Shown here: positions 1 to 11,514 of the stretch, piece after piece
Numbering within the stretch: the first letter of the stretch is position 1
Layout of the letters: each line of letters opens with the position of its first letter
From: Mycocentrospora acerina
Lineage: Eukaryota > Ascomycota > Dothideomycetes > Pleosporales
Assembly (NCBI GenBank): GCA_022701365.1
Contig: JAKUHH010000392.1
Span: forward strand, 62,001 to 126,000
Length of the DNA stretch: 64,000 nt
Reading direction: 5' to 3'
The notes under the pieces: model-generated
The model's database searches: none
Told to the model about the DNA's origin: nothing
What the model saw: only the letters and a program-made list of their open reading frames with translations
Program-made: the position numbers and the translations under genes

Positions 1-2
1 CA

Positions 3-425
3 CACAACAGCAGCAACATCAAGATCCTCCCCTCCACCCCCACCCTCCCCTCCTTCCCATCCAACATCCGCATCGTCGGCCGCTCCAACGAAGGCTCCGC
101 AGCTTTCGGCGCCGTGCCTCCTCCCTCTCCGGGTCTCGTCTTCGCAAAGCGAAAACGAAGCCCATTCAAAGGCCCCATGCTCAACGTCAACACCCAGGGC
201 ACAAGTGCCGGTGGGTCCGCATCGCCCTGGAAGAGAGACGTGAGCGGAAGTAGGAGCACGAGTGTGCAGGGGAGGAGAAGCGGAGAAATCATGGGTATTA
301 CCGAGGAAGAGGAAGAGGAGGAGGAAGAGATTGAAGAGGTGGATGATTTTAGTCCAAACTTGAAGCCTGGGGAGTTTTTGGAAAGCCCCGAGGAGGAGTT
401 GGAGGATCCGGTTGCGAGGAGGTAG
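3..425 (+). CDS. 3' end of an unrecognised protein with acidic tail (5' part outside window)
   Basis: The reading frame is open from the first bases and ends at TAG 423-425, so only the last 140 residues are visible. They are Ser/Pro/Gly-rich and basic (a KRKRSPFK patch), followed by a run of ten glutamates and a second acidic stretch just before the stop. This composition suggests an intrinsically disordered C-terminal tail. No catalytic motif or membrane segment is visible and I do not recognise the family. The 3' side runs into a long simple-repeat region. The strand and frame are fairly secure because the alternative frames break early; the function is unknown. Confidence 0.6.
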   Translation, partial: HNSSNIKILPSTPTLPSFPSNIRIVGRSNEGSAAFGAVPPPSPGLVFAKRKRSPFKGPMLNVNTQGTSAGGSASPWKRDVSGSRSTSVQGRRSGEIMGITEEEEEEEEEIEEVDDFSPNLKPGEFLESPEEELEDPVARR

Positions 426-480
426 TTTGGAGGGTGTGTGTTTGTTTCTGGCTTGCCCTCTTTCTCTTCTTTTTTTTTTC

Positions 481-481
481 G

Positions 482-528
<47 letters not shown>
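481..528. repeat. (GTT)16 microsatellite
   Basis: Sixteen perfect GTT units follow a T-rich run, 55 bases after the stop codon of the partial gene. It probably lies in the 3' UTR or just beyond. Read through, it would give only homopolymer peptides, so the open frames across it are not genes. Confidence 0.95.
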
Positions 529-1128
529 GGCTGTGTGTTGCGTTGTATTGTGTTGGGTACGCGATATCCCCTCCCTCTCCTTCTCACCCCTACCCGTCTA
601 TCCTGGCTTGTTTTCCCTTGCTTACTTCTCCTTCTCCTTTTACTTCTTCTTCCTCTTCTTCTACTTCTTCTTCTTCTTCTTTTTCAACACACCAGACATT
701 ACTTGTCGCCCTATTCCTTTGCTCTGCCATTTGGTTCTTTTCTCCTCTTCCTCCTCCTCCTCTTCTTCTTCTACCCCTACGCTTCGCTTCGCTTGTACAA
801 TCCCCCCCTCCTCCTCCCCCCCAAAACCTCACACCCCCCCCCTTTTTTTTATATGGGGGGGCGGCCATCCCTTATATATTGCTTTGATTGCTTGTTTTAT
901 TTGCGTGCTACTCGCTCATCTAGATACCTCCATCTCGTCGTTTTTTCTTTTCCTTCTCCTGTTGGTTGCACAAAAATACACACATTTATATATATATATA
1001 TGGTACGAGCGCTTAATTCCCGGACAATTGGTTGTGTACATGTATGTATATATGTATGGTCTTGTTGTTGTTGTTGTCGCTGTCGCTGTCGCCGCCATTT
1101 TTTGTGCAACTGTATGACCATCTTGCCT

Positions 1129-1224
1129 TGTTTTGTTTTGTTTTGTTTTGTTTTGCTTTGCTTTGCTTTGCTTTGCTTCACTCTGCGTTTTGCACTGTTA
1201 GGTCATGTCATGTCATGTCATGTT
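1129..1224. repeat. Pentanucleotide repeats (TTTTG)n-(CTTTG)n and (TCATG)n
   Basis: About five TTTTG units change into about four CTTTG units (to roughly 1178). After a short gap, four GTCAT units follow at about 1202-1222. The adjacent related units look like successive slippage products. Confidence 0.9.
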
Positions 1225-3798
1225 GTGTAGTATGACGTATATTAGATGGTTGGTTCCAAAAAAGGGGGGGGGGAGTGAATGCACAGTTTCTTCTGGGGAA
1301 AGGGCAGATGGATATCTAGGAACACATGGTGTGGAATGATATGCTGTGAATGGACTATCTGGAGACTACCTTTTCTCTCTTTTTCTCTTTTTTCTCTCCC
1401 TCTCTCTCAAACACATGCACATACACACACACACTGCGGATAGATGAGAGCATGTGTACATGCGTGTAGGGCTCGGCCTCGCCTGACCTGCCTTTGACTT
1501 GACTTGACATGCCATGACGTGACATGATACGGCATAATGTACGCTTGATTCGGGATGAGCAGAGCAGAGCACGCAGGCCCGTCCCGGTAGATCGTCTATT
1601 CGACGGCTAAATACTTGTGCGAGTAGATAATGTGGGGAAAATTGTTACGCGAGGGTCTCAAGAATGTGTGTGTATGTGTGTACGCGTATACCATGTCTAC
1701 CTACGTGCATTATGGCTGAGATGATATCTCTGCCGCGTTTGCTGTGTTCATATTGAAAAAAAGCCATGTAGATTGTGTATCTCGGTCCCCCACACTTACC
1801 CACGTCTGCTTACGCACTACTCATGGATGTCCCTCGTTGGTGATGCACCCACTTTTTGACATGCATTTAACTATAGAAACATGTACACACATACACACAC
1901 CGATAAACAACCAGACTACTCGTACAACGCTACTCAAGTGAATTTAGTTTGGTCGGGTCTGGCTTAGTCTAGTCCCTACACTACGCGTCTTGCCGCCATC
2001 CATTGTTCTACGTTGTACAAAGAACACGCCAAGGATGCACGCCACAAACCTTATCACGCGGCAGATTTATTTTGCGGCGCTGGGGGTCCGACTCAATGGA
2101 GTGGAGGCGTTCGCGAATGTGTGCTTATTGTGGGGATGAGATGCGAGTAGCATGTCACTGCAAGCAGGTGAGTAGACTGGTATGCATGTTGCTAGAAAGT
2201 AGGGGCTGGTGGGCAGCAAGATTAGGGATGGAGAGGAAGAAGTATGTACGCTATATTGGGCTAGGTTTGTGTAGTGCTGAAGAGGAGAGGAGGTGGGAGA
2301 TGGAGCTGAGTAAGACAATGTGTTATGTTGCATGTTGTAGTGCTTATGATACTGTTGTGCTGGTAGGAGGGGCAGTGCACAGGACTGAGACAAGATGAAG
2401 ACAAGAAAAGAGCAAGCAACACAGCCTGCAGAGTATATCCCTAATTTGGACCTTGATGGTGAAGAGTATGCATGCATGCCGTGTCCGCACCCAACATTGG
2501 GTTTGCAGGTGTAGTGAATTACCTGGTCTGGCGAGGTGGAGGTTACAAAATTGGTAGGCGAAGCGAAGACGGGAAGATCAATACGTGCATGACATGCAAG
2601 CCAGCAGGAGCGAACGCTCGACGAACAAAAAAAAGCAAAACTCGACAGGCGCTCCCTTTCGCCACACGTGAGCATGGATGAAGGAATTTTCATTCCAGCG
2701 ACATTCCCTCCAGGAGGTCGCCGCCTGGAGACTCGCAAAATGCCTCACCGCAGGCGGGAGTGGCGTCGTGAAAGACCGAAGGCGTGTGCCGTAATCCGGT
2801 TTGGGAAGGCGTTCACATGCACGTGCATGGTGCTGCGTTTCGAGGTGATGAGCTGCATGCCTTTTCGCCGTGGGAGGAACATGTGACGGTGAGGCGAGAC
2901 ACGGTGCAGATAAGAAAATTGTGGGACGGGTGGGAGAAGAGAGGGCTGCGAGGATGAGTAGGCTGGATTGCTTGGGATGGGTACTGGCTAGTTTGGAGGT
3001 GTGGCACCGCAGCTGGGTGAGCAGGGCTCTCGAACTTGTGTTCGGTAACACAGCACGACCTGGACGGAGGTCTGCTCCGACCAGCGTACACACGGCACGG
3101 CTAGTGGGCAGACAGGTATGCCTGTGATACACAATGCTCATAGAGAAAGACTGGAATCTTCCACGTGAACAGCATTTGCATGGTGCTCGTACCTGCATAT
3201 TTGCACATGACGATGCAAAGGATGCCCCTGCAGCTGGTAGGAGGTTTCACCACAAGGGAGCGTACGAGGCATTGTCTGCTGTCTTCATTCGGTGTAGGCC
3301 CATAGGTCCTGTTCTCCCAGAAGAGGAGATTGGGAGTACAGGGCCCGCGCTGGTGCTGACGACCGAAGCGAGAGAGAGACCTGACTGCGGTGATTCGGTG
3401 CGTGCGCAAGGCAGCTCGTCGAACCGTTGCCCATCTCCACATGGCACAAAGGATCGCTGATTGCTGGGGTACCTACTTAGTACGCCCGTTGGTGATGTCC
3501 TGGCACAAGGAGGATGCGCATTGAACAACCCCGCCATGTCCGCGCCTCTTTGGACACGGGTCGGGGCCCTGTTAAGGAAACGGATCACGGGGGCAGATTC
3601 ACACTCGCGAATGACTGTCCACTTTGAAATGCCAGACCCACTGCACCGAAGCCGGGCTTCAGGCTCAAACTGGCTGCGTAGGAGGATACGGCTGCGGGCA
3701 GCGTGCCTTGCCGCAGGCAGGTATTGAGGGGTTGGTTGCACAGGCTCCTTCACTGATAACGGTGGCTAGCTTCTGGAAGACCAAGTGGCAGCAGCGCC

Positions 3799-3843
3799 AC
3801 CATGCCATGCCATGCCATGCTATGCCACCCCATGCCATGCCGT
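3799..3843. repeat. CCATG pentamer repeat
   Basis: An imperfect tandem of CCATG units with one TATG variant and a CACCC interruption. It lies about 640 bases upstream of the permease start codon. Confidence 0.85.
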
Positions 3844-4484
3844 CCCGTCCAGGCGTTGACTCTTGAGGTGTGACGAGACGCAATGGCGTCGGCGACGTTG
3901 GTCGCGTGGGAAAGGGCCGAGAAAGCACAAGTCCCAGGCTTGACGGGTGACAGGCTAGCCTCCTGTGGTTCGAGTAAGCACAAACGCAGGGATGTTGACG
4001 AATCTTCATCCCATGTCATCGCCATTGGCCGGCCTTCTCCATGGCCACCAAGTCGGCCCTCGGGCTGCCTCTAAGGCGCCCGGGGCTCTGATTCGCGTGG
4101 ATAGCCTGTCATTCACTATCCGCAAGAATTCACGGCTTGGCCAGATACCAATTCGATAAACGCACCCGCGCCTCGCTAGGCCCAATCTCTCAACTGCCCG
4201 GCGCCTGCACCTTGGGCCTTCATCCAATCTACCCGGCCATTTGGGCCTGTCGTTCGGACCCTGGACGCTTGTTATAAGCTTGCACGTCTAAAATACGCCT
4301 GGCCCGACCTCTCTCCGGGGCCGACTCAAGACATTCATTACCCTCCTGGCGCCTGTTTCCTGGAAGGCGACTGGACATTGCTAGACCCTTGACCTTGCAA
4401 CAGGATCGACCAAGCTCGCAGCGCCTGCTGCCATTCCTTTTTCCTGGGTTTCCGTTGCTGGTCGTCGCACCTTTGCCTATCACC

Positions 4485-6373
4485 ATGACTATCGAGGACG
4501 ACATGTACGGCACTGAAAAGAGCTTTGGGAGAGGCTCGCAAGCCTCGGATTACTATGGCGAGAGCTCAGTGCACAGAGAGGGGATTGGGAGAAGGGTCAT
4601 TGAGAGCTTCAAGAGGGATCCAAATTTCATTATGACGCCCAAGGCCACTCCGGGTGCTGATAGCAAAGTCTTCGATGTCGAGAGTGCTGCGGCAAACACG
4701 GCAAACTCACCACTTGCGCGAAGGCTTAAGGGTCGCCATCTACAGATGATAGCCATCGGGGGTTCGATAGGTATGTTATCACACACATTAATGATGTTGC
4801 GCTCCACAATCTAACACGACCAAGGTACTGGTTTGTTCGTTGGCTCAGGACAAGCGTTGGCCAATGGTGGCCCTGCTTCGCTCGTCATTGCATACTGTCT
4901 TGTAGGCATCATGTTGTACTGCACCGTCCACGCTTTGGGTGAGATGGCAGTGCTGTTCCCCGTTGCTGGTTCCTTCTCCGCATACTCGACTCGCTTTCTG
5001 GATCCTGCATGGGGGTTTGCCATGGGTTGGAACTATGCTTTGCAATGGCTCGTTGTGCTTCCACTGGAAATCGTCGCTGCGACTTTCACAATCGAATACT
5101 GGAACAAAGACGCCGTCAACAACAACGTCTGGGTTGCAATCTTTCTGCTTCTCATCGTCATTATCAACCTTTTCGGGTACGTCACGATATCTGCAATCTC
5201 CCAACCTCCATACTGACCATGTCTAGCGTCAAGGGATACGGTGAGGCGGAATTTGTTTTTGCAATCATAAAGATCACTGCAGTCATTGGTTTCATCATTC
5301 TGGGAATTATCATCAACATTGGAGGTGGTCCGGAAGGAGGCTACATTGGTGGTAAATTGTGGCAAGATCCAGGCGCCTTCAACAACGGGTTCAAAGGTCT
5401 CTGCAGCACATTCGTCAACGCTGCATTCGCCTTCTCAGGAACCGAGCTTGTCGGCCTCGCTGCAGCAGAAACGGCCAACCCTCGAAAGTCCCTCCCTACC
5501 GCAGTCAAGCAGGTCTTCTGGCGCATCTCGTTATTCTACATTGTCTCACTGACAATCGTTGGCCTCCTCGTCCCCTGGGACGAACCACGTCTTTTGCAAA
5601 GCAGATACAGTACCGACGCCGTCGCCTCGCCTTTTGTTATTGCTATCCAAAACGCTGGTATCGAAGGCCTCCCTTCAGTCTTCAACGCCGTCATCATGGT
5701 TGCCGTACTCTCCGTCGGCAATTCGTCCATCTACGGCTCGTCACGCACCCTCGCCGCACTCGCAGAGCAGCACCAAGCTCCTAGGATATTCGCATACATC
5801 GACCGCCAAGGTCGGCCACTCGTTTCCATTGCTTTCGCTTCTTCTTTGGGCCTCCTTGCCTTCTTCGCCGGCGCAAAACGGTCACTCCAAGAAGACGCCT
5901 TCAACTGGATGCTTGCCCTCTCCGCACTGTCCGCCGTCTTCACCTGGCTCTCCATCTGCGCTGCGCACATCCGCTTCCGCAAAGGCTGGAAAGTGCAAGG
6001 CCACAGCCTCTCGGAACTCGCCTTCCGCTCCCAGCCCGGCATTATCGGCTCCTATATCGGCATGTTCTTCAACTGCCTTGTCCTCGTCGCACAATTCTGG
6101 GTATCCATCTCGCCCATCCAGAAAGACGGCGAGCCACCCCTCACTACTGCCGAACACCTGCAGAAATTCTTCAGCGTTTACCTCGCCCTTCCCGTTACCA
6201 TCGCCTTCTACATTCCGTACAAGCTCTACTTCCGCACGTCGATTGTGCGCTCGCACAACATGGATCTGCACACGGGGATCCGCGAGCTCAACATCGAGGC
6301 GTTGATTGAGGAGGAGCGCGAGGAGAGGAAGAGATGGCCCAGATGGAAGAAAGTGTACAAGTTCCTATGCTAA
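4485..6373 (+). CDS. Amino-acid permease (APC superfamily, fungal YAT type)
   Basis: Predicted plasma-membrane amino-acid/proton symporter. Exons are 4485-4770, 4825-5176 and 5227-6373, giving 594 residues, the usual length for fungal YAT permeases. The ATG at 4485 has a good context (CACCATGA). A hydrophilic N-terminus of about 85 residues leads into the family signature around TM1 (the GGSIGTGLFVGSG region); intron 1 splits the Gly codon of that signature. TM2 carries the GEMAVLFPVAGSF motif. About twelve hydrophobic segments follow, and the charged C-terminal tail (IEEEREERKRW) matches cytosolic tails of Gap1-like proteins. It may be nitrogen-regulated, but I saw no decisive promoter element. 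Substrate range cannot be read from sequence; general amino-acid permease is the best guess. Confidence 0.93.
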
Positions 6374-6931
6374 TGTCTTTCCTTTACTGTCATATTTGGC
6401 GATTTAGCGGTTCTTTTCTTCATTAGAAGTCTTCCTAGAGCGTTGTCCTGCGCCTTTTCTTTGCCTCATTTTCTATATCTGTTGGTTGTTGGGTTTGTGA
6501 TACCAGGCGGCATTGCCTTTTAGCATTGCGCAGCCTTGCATGTTGGCTTGTCTTTTACGTTTGCGTTACTGCCAAGGGACGGTGAAGCTGGATGTGGGTA
6601 TTTATAATGTTTGTTGTTGTCGTCGTTGGAATACGATGGATGGCATGGAGGAATGGCAAAATATGAATGAACAATTGAACTCATGTGCTTCTTACATCTT
6701 CACATTCTATGTATATTGGATACGCGATACTCTTGAAGCAGCCAGGCATGATAACTACCGGGCACCAAGCTACATGTTCACCAACCATACGTTCATTGCA
6801 CAATCTACATGTGAGCCTGTGATGAAACAAAAACCCCCACGATCCTATTCATTCGCACGAGTCTATGAAAACTCTCCATGCCTGGGCTTTGTGCCTCACA
6901 CTTAAATCAACCCCACCGACCAGCTCAATCG
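6374..6931. other. Convergent 3' intergenic region
   Basis: 560 bases between the ends of the permease (plus) and the following minus-strand gene. It presumably holds both 3' UTRs; no other feature was recognised. Confidence 0.6.
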
Positions 6932-8380
6932 TCAATGCTCCCTCAAATCCTCATGCAATGGCTGATAGCACCTCGAATTCCTCTCATTCTCCCTTGCCTC
7001 GCTCATCTGCCCACTCACCAACCCTTTGCACATAAAACTCACATCTGAATCCGGTCTCCTCTTACCTGGAAAACCACGCAACTTCCTCCGCCAGTGCCTC
7101 GACGACGCAAAGTTTGCATCCAAGTGCGGAATATGTTTACCTTTCTGATGGGTCAACAAGTTCTTTTTATGCTGCGACGGATCCTGAATGTTATGGTGTG
7201 AGATGTGGGGGAAGGGCAGGGAAGTAGTTGCCGTGGAACCGCCTGTACCGCCATGTTTAATAGCTATTTTGGCTGTTGGGATGTTGCAAGTAGTGATTGG
7301 AGGGGCGGGGCAGAAGATTTGGGGGGCGAGAGTTGAGGGGACAGGGAAGGAGGATAGGGTTAGGTTTCTAGGTTGGGCGATTGTTCGGTGTTGTGGTTTT
7401 GGTTGTGGGAGAGGGGGAAGGGGTTTGTTGAGACTGAGAGGAATCTTCTCGATGTCGATACCAATTGGTATATCACGAGATGAAAGTGAAATCTGTCCGT
7501 CACTTATAACAGAATCCTTTCGTACATGACACTTTGTTGATGCAATACCAGATTTTTTAGACTTTTTTCGAATTAGCACTGGGGGATGTTTTGATGCTGG
7601 GTGGACTGTCGACGGTCTTGTAGGCGGCTGTGGAGGCGTTCGAGGTTTGGTGAACTTGTGTCGTATGCACAAGGACTGCTGGTTCAGTCTGCACTCTTGG
7701 CCTGTTCTACGACATGCCTTAATGCCCTCTACCGTTGTCTTCCCTTCCTTGAGGATTTTCAAGTGATGATCTCCTCCCAAATTTCGATACAGCTTCATAA
7801 GTTTCAGTCTGATATGAGTGTGTTGGTGTTCACCTTTTTCAAGTTTAGTGGTACTAATTTTAGAAGTAGAGACACTTGGATCTTGGGTCTTGCTTCGTAA
7901 AATACCTCTCTGCCTTGGTTTGGGGTATTCAATGGTATGTGGCAAGGAAGGGGTGGCATCTAAGTCTCTTAGGCTACTAGCTGACTGAGAGGAATATCTC
8001 TTGTCGGTAAATGACAATGTATCGTCATAGGGTACAGCTAGAATAGCTGATTTTGACTGTGGTGGTGAGTCTGGGTTGAACTGTGTCTCTTTACATGCGT
8101 GCAATTGAGACATGCTAGGAGTTTGATAGCTTCTCGATGCAGTAGCTTTGCCGCACGTGGATCTACTGTCTCTGAAGGTTGCCCAAGATCTCAGGCTTGG
8201 TGGATTTTTATGAGGGCCGAAAAAGCTTTGGAGGTCTCGAGTGTTATGTTTGGTAGCTTTTGTAAGAGGGGAGTGGGACTGACTAAGAGATGTCTCACTC
8301 GTGTCAGAGACTTTCGCGTTGAAAGTAGTGTGACATGTCGGACAGACTTGCTGTGCAGAGAGCTTCGCCAATTTATCCAT
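6932..8380 (-). CDS. Hypothetical basic, low-complexity protein with N-terminal CxxC
   Basis: A single uninterrupted frame of 482 residues from ATG 8380. The N-terminus has CPTCH (residues 13-17), which could be half of a small zinc-binding site, but no matching second cysteine pair is obvious. The rest is rich in Ser, Pro, Thr, Lys and His, including a proline stretch (PLPPLPQP), and is likely disordered. The C-terminus has a basic segment (HWRRKLRGFPGKRR) that could serve as a nuclear signal. I do not recognise the family. It is divergent from STE24 with about 550 bases between start codons. An upstream exon cannot be excluded. Confidence 0.6.
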   Translation of the reverse strand: MDKLAKLSAQQVCPTCHTTFNAKVSDTSETSLSQSHSPLTKATKHNTRDLQSFFGPHKNPPSLRSWATFRDSRSTCGKATASRSYQTPSMSQLHACKETQFNPDSPPQSKSAILAVPYDDTLSFTDKRYSSQSASSLRDLDATPSLPHTIEYPKPRQRGILRSKTQDPSVSTSKISTTKLEKGEHQHTHIRLKLMKLYRNLGGDHHLKILKEGKTTVEGIKACRRTGQECRLNQQSLCIRHKFTKPRTPPQPPTRPSTVHPASKHPPVLIRKKSKKSGIASTKCHVRKDSVISDGQISLSSRDIPIGIDIEKIPLSLNKPLPPLPQPKPQHRTIAQPRNLTLSSFPVPSTLAPQIFCPAPPITTCNIPTAKIAIKHGGTGGSTATTSLPFPHISHHNIQDPSQHKKNLLTHQKGKHIPHLDANFASSRHWRRKLRGFPGKRRPDSDVSFMCKGLVSGQMSEARENERNSRCYQPLHEDLREH

Positions 8381-8931
8381 ATCTTCCGTTAATTTGAATT
8401 TTTGCGGCGACGGTGGCTTCTGTCTGTTATTTCCTTACTTGCAATGTGTGTAATGCTACTGCTAAGATGAGATGGATTGAACATGTGCATCGCAGTTGTC
8501 TTATTGAAGAGGACATGGTCTAATTCCACAAGAGAGTCTTTGAGTATCACATAGCTGTGACGAAGCAGCAAAATCTCTCAGTACACTGCATTGTGATAAG
8601 ATAAAGAGAATTGAAAATGAAGTAGAAAGGCCATCACACTACAGAGAACCTGCGGATAATGGAACAACGGATCTCTTTCTTCTTAGGGAAGAGGCAAGTG
8701 AACATTGTGTTCGAATTTGAACATGGAAGCCATGCACGAATGTATTTTTCGCGTTTCTTAGAGCGTTGTAGTGATGCGCTAATGGAGATGTGCCAGCAGC
8801 GCAAGGCTGAGCTGGAGCGGAAGGTGGTGAGATGTGACGTACCCCTGTCTGCAACGCTAGCTCAGCCCTACAACTCTCCAAACTGTCCTTTACGCGTGGT
8901 GTCGCCTGACGATTCCTCAACCAACACCACC
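8381..8931. promoter_or_regulatory. Divergent promoter region of the hypothetical gene and STE24
   Basis: 551 bases between two divergent start codons, so it must hold both promoters. No specific factor site was recognised. Confidence 0.5.
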
Positions 8932-10478
8932 ATGATCCAGGCATTTTTACAGGTAAGACGCGAAGAAATACATGCGTGTATGCACAATGGCTGACTATTG
9001 CAGGGCCTGGCCCGCTGGCTGGACCGGCCTCTCTTCCCATGGAAGAAGCTCGTCGTCGGCTTCTCTCTCGCTGAGTTCGCGCTCGAGAACTGGCTCCTCT
9101 TCCGCCAATACCGCGTTCTCCAGCGCACCACGGTCCCCAAAGCTCTCAACAAGGAAATCGACACGTCCACATTCGACAAATCTCAGGTATGTGCACTCGT
9201 CACTCCAATGCCAATACCCCGCGATCAGTGGGCTGATACGCAATAGGCATACGGTCGCGCAAAGGCAAAGTTCAGCTTCGTCTCCAGCGTCTTCAACCGC
9301 GTCAAACATCTCGCTACTCTTTACTTCAATGTCTACCCCATCGTTTGGGGCGTCGCCGGTTCGCTCATCGTCCGCTACGCGCCTGTCCGCTTCTCCGGTG
9401 AAATCTCCCAATCGCTCTTGTTCATGTACCTACTGGGATGGATCGACCTCGTCTTTGGCCTCCCATTTGCGTACTACCACAGCTTCGTGCTAGAGGAGAA
9501 GTTTGGCTTCAACAAGATGACCATCAAGCTGTGGCTCACCGACATGGTCAAGGGCCAGGCTCTCGCTCTTGCGTTCGGCATCCCCATCGGCAGCGCCTTC
9601 CTGTCTATCATCAAGAAGACGGGACAGAACTTCTTCTACTACCTCTGGGTGTTCATGCTAGTTGTGCAGATCTCGGCTATGACTATCTACCCGATTCTCA
9701 TCGTCCCCATGTTCAACAAGCTTGAGCCGCTCAAGCCGGGCAAGCTCAAGGATGATGTCGAGGCGCTTGCGTCCAAGCTCGAGTTCCCTCTTGCCGAACT
9801 TCAGGTCATCGATGGTAGCAAGCGCAGTGCTCACAGCAACGCATACTTTACTGGACTCCCCTGGATTGGCAAGAAGAAGATTGTTATCTACGACACGCTG
9901 CTAGAGAAGAGCACTGAGAAAGAGGTCGAGGCCGTTTTGGCGCACGAGCTCGGTCACTGGAAGATGAACCACACGTCAAGACTCTTGTTCATCAGCCAGG
10001 CTCATCTGTTCTACGTCTTTGCACTATTCTCCGTCTTCATCCACAACAAGTCGCTTTATGCCGACTTTGGGTTTATCCGACAGAGGCCCGATATTGTTGG
10101 CTTCATCCTTTTCAACGAGATTCTTTCGCCTACAGACTCTATCATCAAGCTGCTCATGAACGTGTGGACCCGCAAGATGGAGTATGAAGCTGGTATGTCT
10201 TGATTAATTCCTCTCTGCTGAACTATGCTGACCCAAAGATAGATGCTTTTGCTGTGGATCTTGGTTACACGCGCGAGCTTGGAGCTTCGTTGATCAAGCT
10301 CCAGATCCAGAACCTATCGAGCATGGATGCCGATTGGTTCTACTCGAGCTTCCACCACTCGCATCCTATCCTGACGGAGCGCTTGAAGGCCATGAGCTGG
10401 ACTGGCGACAAGAAGGTTGTGGAGGAGAAAGCCGCAGATGAGGACAAGCCTATCAAGGCTGGCGACCGAGAACTTTGA
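8932..10478 (+). CDS. STE24: CaaX prenyl protease 1 (Ste24 family zinc metalloprotease)
   Basis: ER/nuclear-envelope membrane protease that removes the -aaX tripeptide of farnesylated proteins and, in yeast, also trims a-factor precursor. Four exons: 8932-8952, 9004-9186, 9247-10192 and 10243-10478, giving 461 residues (yeast Ste24 has 453). The first exon encodes only seven residues (MIQAFLQ). The zinc motif HELGH lies near residue 301, followed by NHTSRLLF as in the family. Several hydrophobic helices precede it and the C-terminal domain contains the conserved SFHHSHPILTERL segment. All splice sites are GT-AG and the joined frame is continuous. The 21-nt first exon makes the start easy to miss. 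Confidence 0.95.
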
Positions 10479-10667
10479 AAAGTTTGGCGAAGTTTTGATA
10501 TTAAAGATTTGGAATCTTGAAATGCGCAATTTGGAGGCATACAAGAGCGCTGGTTGGCGCGGACGGTAGACGGGTTGGTAGGAGCAAATCCACTCAGATC
10601 GATCGGAGTTATCGTATCCAGTGCTTGGTTGTGCGTGATGGTCATGTCTCAAGTGTTGAAACCCTTT

Positions 10668-11273
10668 TTACGCAGCATTCTCCGCCCTCTTCTTCTCATT
10701 CTCCTTCTTGCGCTCCGCATCCCTAGCCTTCTTAGCTTTCTTCCTTGCTTCCTTGTCCAATTTCCCTTCCTCGGCATCTGCATCGCCGTTCTTCCTCTTT
10801 CCTCCAGTAGCCTCAATCTCTGGTGCCTCGCCCCCGTCCTGGACGACATTGCTCCTATCGCCAATATCTCCAACCTCCACAACTCCCTGACTCGCCTCGT
10901 ACTCTGCGATATCCTGCCAACCCTGCTCCTCACTTGCCTTTCCCTTTTTCCCACCTTTCCTCTTAGTTGCTGACCCTACGCCATCTGCGGTAGCATCCGC
11001 ATCCTCCTCAGGCTCCGGCGTAGCTTCAGGCTCAAGGTACTCTCCGCGCAGACCGGCAGCCACGCGCCGCAAGTTGTGCATCACGACGCCACCTGTGGGA
11101 CCTCCGTGCGAGGAAAATGTGACACCCGTAGGCGTTATAAGCGCATCGGGGTGCAGGTGGGGGTGTGCTTCTGAGTGTGCAAGGTAGGTTTCTAGCATGC
11201 GCGAGCCAGCAGAGAGGGAGATGGGGGTGGAGGAGACGTGGCGGTGGGGAGGGGGACCTTCGAGAGACGCCAT
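10668..11273 (-). CDS. Lysine-rich conserved fungal protein, possibly RNA polymerase I A14-like
   Basis: A single exon of 201 residues from ATG 11273. Residues about 18-80 are ordered (LETYLAHSEAHPHLHPDA ... HNLRRVAAGLRGEYL); the rest is acidic, then strongly Lys/Ala/Glu-rich, ending in a probable nucleolar-type basic helix (KEARKKAKKARDAERKK). The short ordered N-terminal block followed by a charged tail reminds me of fungal Rpa14/Ker1-type RNA polymerase I subunits. That is a tentative idea, not a recognised motif. It ends 189 bases from the STE24 stop (convergent) and is divergent from bL34m with 241 bases between start codons. Confidence 0.7.
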   Translation of the reverse strand: MASLEGPPPHRHVSSTPISLSAGSRMLETYLAHSEAHPHLHPDALITPTGVTFSSHGGPTGGVVMHNLRRVAAGLRGEYLEPEATPEPEEDADATADGVGSATKRKGGKKGKASEEQGWQDIAEYEASQGVVEVGDIGDRSNVVQDGGEAPEIEATGGKRKNGDADAEEGKLDKEARKKAKKARDAERKKENEKKRAENAA

Positions 11274-11514
11274 GGTTTGGATTTTATGCTTGTATTGTTG
11301 GATCGAGAGTGTGTTTGCTTGTAACGGCCAGGTTTGGTGGAAGTGGGCAAAGTTGCAGAGTGAATTGAGTTTCCTGCAACTTTTTGCGCACGGATGATTC
11401 TATGCCGCTAGCGTGGATTTTCCAACTGAACGTTTGCGGAGTGATGGAGTCCCGATTGCGAAACCTCAGATCCTACGACAGTGGAGAGGGCACACGAGTT
11501 CCCATTCATACAAG

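Larger units (their letters stand above)
426..4484. other. Long non-coding region rich in simple repeats
   Basis: About 4 kb without a supportable gene separates the partial gene from the permease. The first 900 bases are dominated by pyrimidine- or GT-rich microsatellites, including (GTT)16, CTT-rich runs, TTTTG/CTTTG pentamers and TCATG repeats. The centre (about 1.3-3.8 kb) has only open frames of poor composition. A CCATG-type repeat lies near 3.8 kb. The last few hundred bases are presumably the permease promoter and leader. No tRNA or transposon ends were recognised. Confidence 0.5.

Noticed and set aside
412..1235. Three overlapping long plus-strand frames rich in Val/Leu/Phe/Cys
   Set aside because: They are produced by GTT, CTT and TTTTG simple repeats; all three frames are open for the same reason and none has globular composition.
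2067..3198. Minus-strand open frames of about 200 codons upstream of the permease
   Set aside because: Ser/Cys/His/Pro-biased composition, overlapping frames on both strands and no recognisable motif or intron structure.
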